A stretch of 64,000 nucleotides of DNA from Photobacterium sanguinicancri. GTDB lineage: Bacteria > Pseudomonadota > Gammaproteobacteria > Enterobacterales > Vibrionaceae. Both the position numbers and the translations under genes were made by a program. Below are positions 61,734 through 64,000 of the stretch, in pieces. A model generated the notes under the pieces. That model was not told the DNA's origin, searched no databases, and saw nothing but the letters and a program-made list of their open reading frames with translations. Where the stretch lies: the NCBI RefSeq assembly GCF_024346675.1, contig NZ_AP024850.1, positions 3,162,001-3,226,000 of the forward strand, written 5' to 3'. Positions within the stretch are counted from its first letter, which is position 1. The number at the start of each line of letters is the position of its first letter.

Positions 61734-61777
61734 ATTAACTATTTCACTCGTATTTGGTGTTAAATACGCAGTCAGCG

Positions 61778-63292
61778 CTAAGGCCAATACGGTGATAGTT
61801 CAATCCCAATTTGACGCGTTTGGTCCATGGCATGCAATAACGACTCTTCGTGACGCTCTAGCCATTTCTCCATTTGTACCAAATCATCACCTTGGTGTTC
61901 AGCCAACAAGATGCGGATAGGTTCAAGCTGGCGTAAATCTTCTATGCCACTCAATAGATCAAGCCAAGGCATTCTAAAGCCTGCACGTTTGTCTTCATCG
62001 TACAGGCTGGCAAAACACAAACCGCTCATCAAATTACGAATCAAGCGAGGTTGTTGATCGCAATACTCGATACGACCTAATTGACGTTTCGCTGGGAAGA
62101 CATCTTGCAGCTCTTGCCAAGAACGCGTAAGCGTTGCATCAGCGTATTGCTTAACACTGCCTGACAACTTAACTCGCCCCTTATCATCAAGGAACGGCTG
62201 CCAGCCTCGACTTAAAATCCAACGACTTAAATCAAGTAGCAAGTTGCAATAACGTGATGACTCCATCAGAGCCAGCATAGCTTCTTCATTGGGTAATGTT
62301 TCTTGCTGCTCGCACAGTTGCTTCATCAGCACTTTCTGCGCATTCAGTTTACGCAGTGCGTACCCTTTATCCGCCAGCAGTTGTTCAATACTGGCCGCTT
62401 CTTCTAGCCACTCTAGTTCGCCTTCAAGCCATTGCAGTTCTTGACGCAGTAATGCACTTGCCCGACGCGGGATCATGCCACCAAATAACACGAATACCTG
62501 ACGAATCAAACCTAGTGCTTGCTTGATTTGAATTAATGCGTTGGCATCTTGGCGTTCAGCATAAATCTGCTCATGGCGATGCCAATGTTCTAGCGCATAC
62601 TCAAGCGTATGGATAAATACCGTTTCAACCGATTCATCAGCACGTAATGGCATGAAGTCCATCGTGGTGATTTCATCCCCTTGATAGCCTGCCGCTAATC
62701 GATAGCCGCGGGCGGCTTTGCTCAAACTACCCAAGCGCATTCCGCCTTCAGTGCACAGTTCACGCGCTAACGTAAACAAGGCATCGGTTTGACCCGACTT
62801 CAGTTCTAGCTCTACTTCACAAATAGGATCGCTTAAACCATTTGTGCTGACATCACCTTGATCAAAAGCCAATTCAATTTGGCTGCCATCAGGCATTGCA
62901 ATCAGCCATTGCTGACGCTCAAAGTCAGTTGAAAAAAGAGGAGAAAGCTGTTGCTGAACATCAGCAACGACAAAAGACTCAGGCCATGCATCAGCGGGAT
63001 GCAAAGTGAGATCAGGATCAGTGCCATTGGTTTCAGCATTGTATTCTGGGCGTTGGTGCAAACCTGCTACCACGCGTCCTGCTGTCTTCAATGTCTGAAC
63101 AAACACATCATCAATACGACGGACCCGAAGGCCAATATCATGCTGGCGAAGAATTTGGTCTGGGGTGTCGAAGTAAATGTTCCCTAACATTCGACTACTT
63201 TGTTGCAGAATTTTCGCTTGTGATATTTTGCTCAACAATTGACTCGAAAATTCTGGTGAGACGAAAAACTTCAGTTCTATCTCGGTTTCCAT
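61778..63292 (-). CDS. ygiF: inorganic triphosphatase, CYTH-CHAD fusion
   Basis: 504 residues from ATG 63292 (METEIELKF); a longer frame starts 8 codons earlier. The CYTH domain (about 1-200) opens with the EIELKF (ExExK) metal motif and closes with EVELELKSG. A CHAD helical domain (about 220-500) with conserved His (HRHEQ, and the C-terminal bundle) binds polyphosphate in related proteins. E. coli YgiF is a tripolyphosphatase. It is divergent from the DUF47 gene, a PhoU-like protein linked to phosphate transport, so both may belong to phosphate handling. Confidence 0.94.
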   Translation of the reverse strand: METEIELKFFVSPEFSSQLLSKISQAKILQQSSRMLGNIYFDTPDQILRQHDIGLRVRRIDDVFVQTLKTAGRVVAGLHQRPEYNAETNGTDPDLTLHPADAWPESFVVADVQQQLSPLFSTDFERQQWLIAMPDGSQIELAFDQGDVSTNGLSDPICEVELELKSGQTDALFTLARELCTEGGMRLGSLSKAARGYRLAAGYQGDEITTMDFMPLRADESVETVFIHTLEYALEHWHRHEQIYAERQDANALIQIKQALGLIRQVFVLFGGMIPRRASALLRQELQWLEGELEWLEEAASIEQLLADKGYALRKLNAQKVLMKQLCEQQETLPNEEAMLALMESSRYCNLLLDLSRWILSRGWQPFLDDKGRVKLSGSVKQYADATLTRSWQELQDVFPAKRQLGRIEYCDQQPRLIRNLMSGLCFASLYDEDKRAGFRMPWLDLLSGIEDLRQLEPIRILLAEHQGDDLVQMEKWLERHEESLLHAMDQTRQIGIELSPYWP

Positions 63293-63478
63293 ATGGGTAC
63301 CTATAAACAGTGGCAAACCAAGGATATTTCCTTATCCGCTCGGGGGCAAGTGAGAAATATCAACAAAACCTTGATCAAAATGGGTTCCCCTGCCGAAACT
63401 TATACGTTACCATTCGCGCCTCTGTGACCATCGCTCAAGATTTAGCCATATCGTAGGCACTCTTTAGGTTGATCGGCT

Positions 63479-64000
63479 ATGCCAGTAAATACAATTATGG
63501 GGCTCTTTGCTAAATCCCCAATCAAACCACTGCAACGTCACGTTACTCGCGTAAATGAATGTTGCGAACTGCTTGTTCCATTCTTCGAGGCATGTAATGC
63601 CGGAGACTGGGAAAAGGCATCGATTACACGTGAGCAAATCTCGCAACTTGAAAAAGAAGCGGATGTGCTGAAGCGTGAAATTCGCCTTAAGCTTCCTCGT
63701 GGGCTTTTCATGCCAGTAGATCGTACTGATATGTTAGGTCTTCTTACCCAACAAGATAAACTTGCTAATTTGTCCAAAGATATCGCTGGTCGTGTCTTAG
63801 GGCGTCAGTTACAAGTTCCTTCTACAATGTACCCTGATTTTCTCGCGTACGTTCAACGTTGTTTAGACGCTGCCGAACAAGCACGTCGTGTGATCAACGA
63901 ACTGGACGAACTTCTTGAAACAGGTTTCAAAGGCAGAGAAGTGACTTTAGTTGCGGAAATGATTAATCAGCTTGATGTTATTGAAGATGACACCGACAGC
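63479..64000 (+). CDS. DUF47/TIGR00153 PhoU-like protein (3' end outside window)
   Basis: 174 codons are visible, running off the window. Start MPVNTIMGLFAKSPIKPLQ, a conserved family start. It is all-helical and PhoU-like, with LKLPRGLFMPVDRTDMLGLL and NELDELLETGFKGRE as the conserved metal-binding blocks. Members usually precede a Pit-type phosphate transporter and are thought to regulate it; that gene would lie just outside. The ribosome site is weak. Confidence 0.9.
   Translation, partial: MPVNTIMGLFAKSPIKPLQRHVTRVNECCELLVPFFEACNAGDWEKASITREQISQLEKEADVLKREIRLKLPRGLFMPVDRTDMLGLLTQQDKLANLSKDIAGRVLGRQLQVPSTMYPDFLAYVQRCLDAAEQARRVINELDELLETGFKGREVTLVAEMINQLDVIEDDTDS

Noticed and set aside
63464..63777. 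Two minus-strand ORFs at the right end
   Set aside because: Antisense to the DUF47 gene, which has clear family blocks in the plus frame.

Overview
The window is a chromosomal segment of a gamma-proteobacterium of the family Vibrionaceae. The support is a chitin-catabolic operon with N,N'-diacetylchitobiose phosphorylase, a second chitosan-type PTS operon under a LacI regulator, an rrn operon with a Glu-Lys-Val-Ala tRNA spacer, a pyrBI operon with a PyrL-type attenuator, and the block nudF-yqiB-cpdA-yqiA-parE-parC opposite tolC. Photobacterium is my best guess at genus level, but that is inference from gene content and not a computed placement.

Layout. 1-5.3 kb (+): the end of a (GlcNAc)2 catabolic operon: GH20 hexosaminidase, GH94 chitobiose phosphorylase and a hexosamine phosphomutase. 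5.5-5.7 kb (-): a 39-residue membrane peptide. 5.9-12.4 kb (-): a complete rrn operon (P1-like promoter, 16S, tRNA-Glu/Lys/Val/Ala, 23S, 5S, tRNA-Asp). It is followed by a tandem array of three aberrant tRNA-Asp copies, each with its own terminator. 12.5-13.3 kb (-): a decayed chemoreceptor gene cut off by about 16 copies of an 8-bp repeat, then tRNA-Leu(CAA). 13.5-18.8 kb (-): the chbBCAFG PTS operon and its LacI-family regulator, with a 14-bp palindromic operator upstream. 19.3-29.9 kb: an RDD protein, lptF-lptG, pepA-holC-valS, a duplicated DUF2061 protein, and a DUF898/M48 pair. 30.2-31.6 kb: a MarR-GNAT fusion and rraB.

31.7-42.9 kb holds arginine and pyrimidine metabolism. The arginine deiminase pathway (arcD, arcA, arcC, argF) is preceded by a consensus FNR box and by a short ORF very rich in arginine codons. 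pyrBI follows, with promoter, PurR-like box, leader peptide and attenuator. A secreted trypsin-like protease, a divergent ArgR-family regulator and ridA come next. These genes are joined metabolically by carbamoyl phosphate, which is made into ATP by ArcC and used by PyrB, and by ornithine/citrulline exchange.

43-44.3 kb is an intact IS3-family insertion with a 3-bp target duplication. 44.3-64 kb returns to ordinary core genes: idi, plsC, parC-parE-yqiA-cpdA-yqiB-nudF, tolC, hldE, glnE, a chemoreceptor, a potassium channel, the CYTH-CHAD triphosphatase ygiF, and a 3'-truncated DUF47/PhoU-like gene.

The most interesting points are the Arg-rich leader ORF that shares an exact 26-nt start-region repeat with arcA, the tandem array of remodelled tRNA-Asp copies, and the octanucleotide repeat at the break of the chemoreceptor pseudogene.
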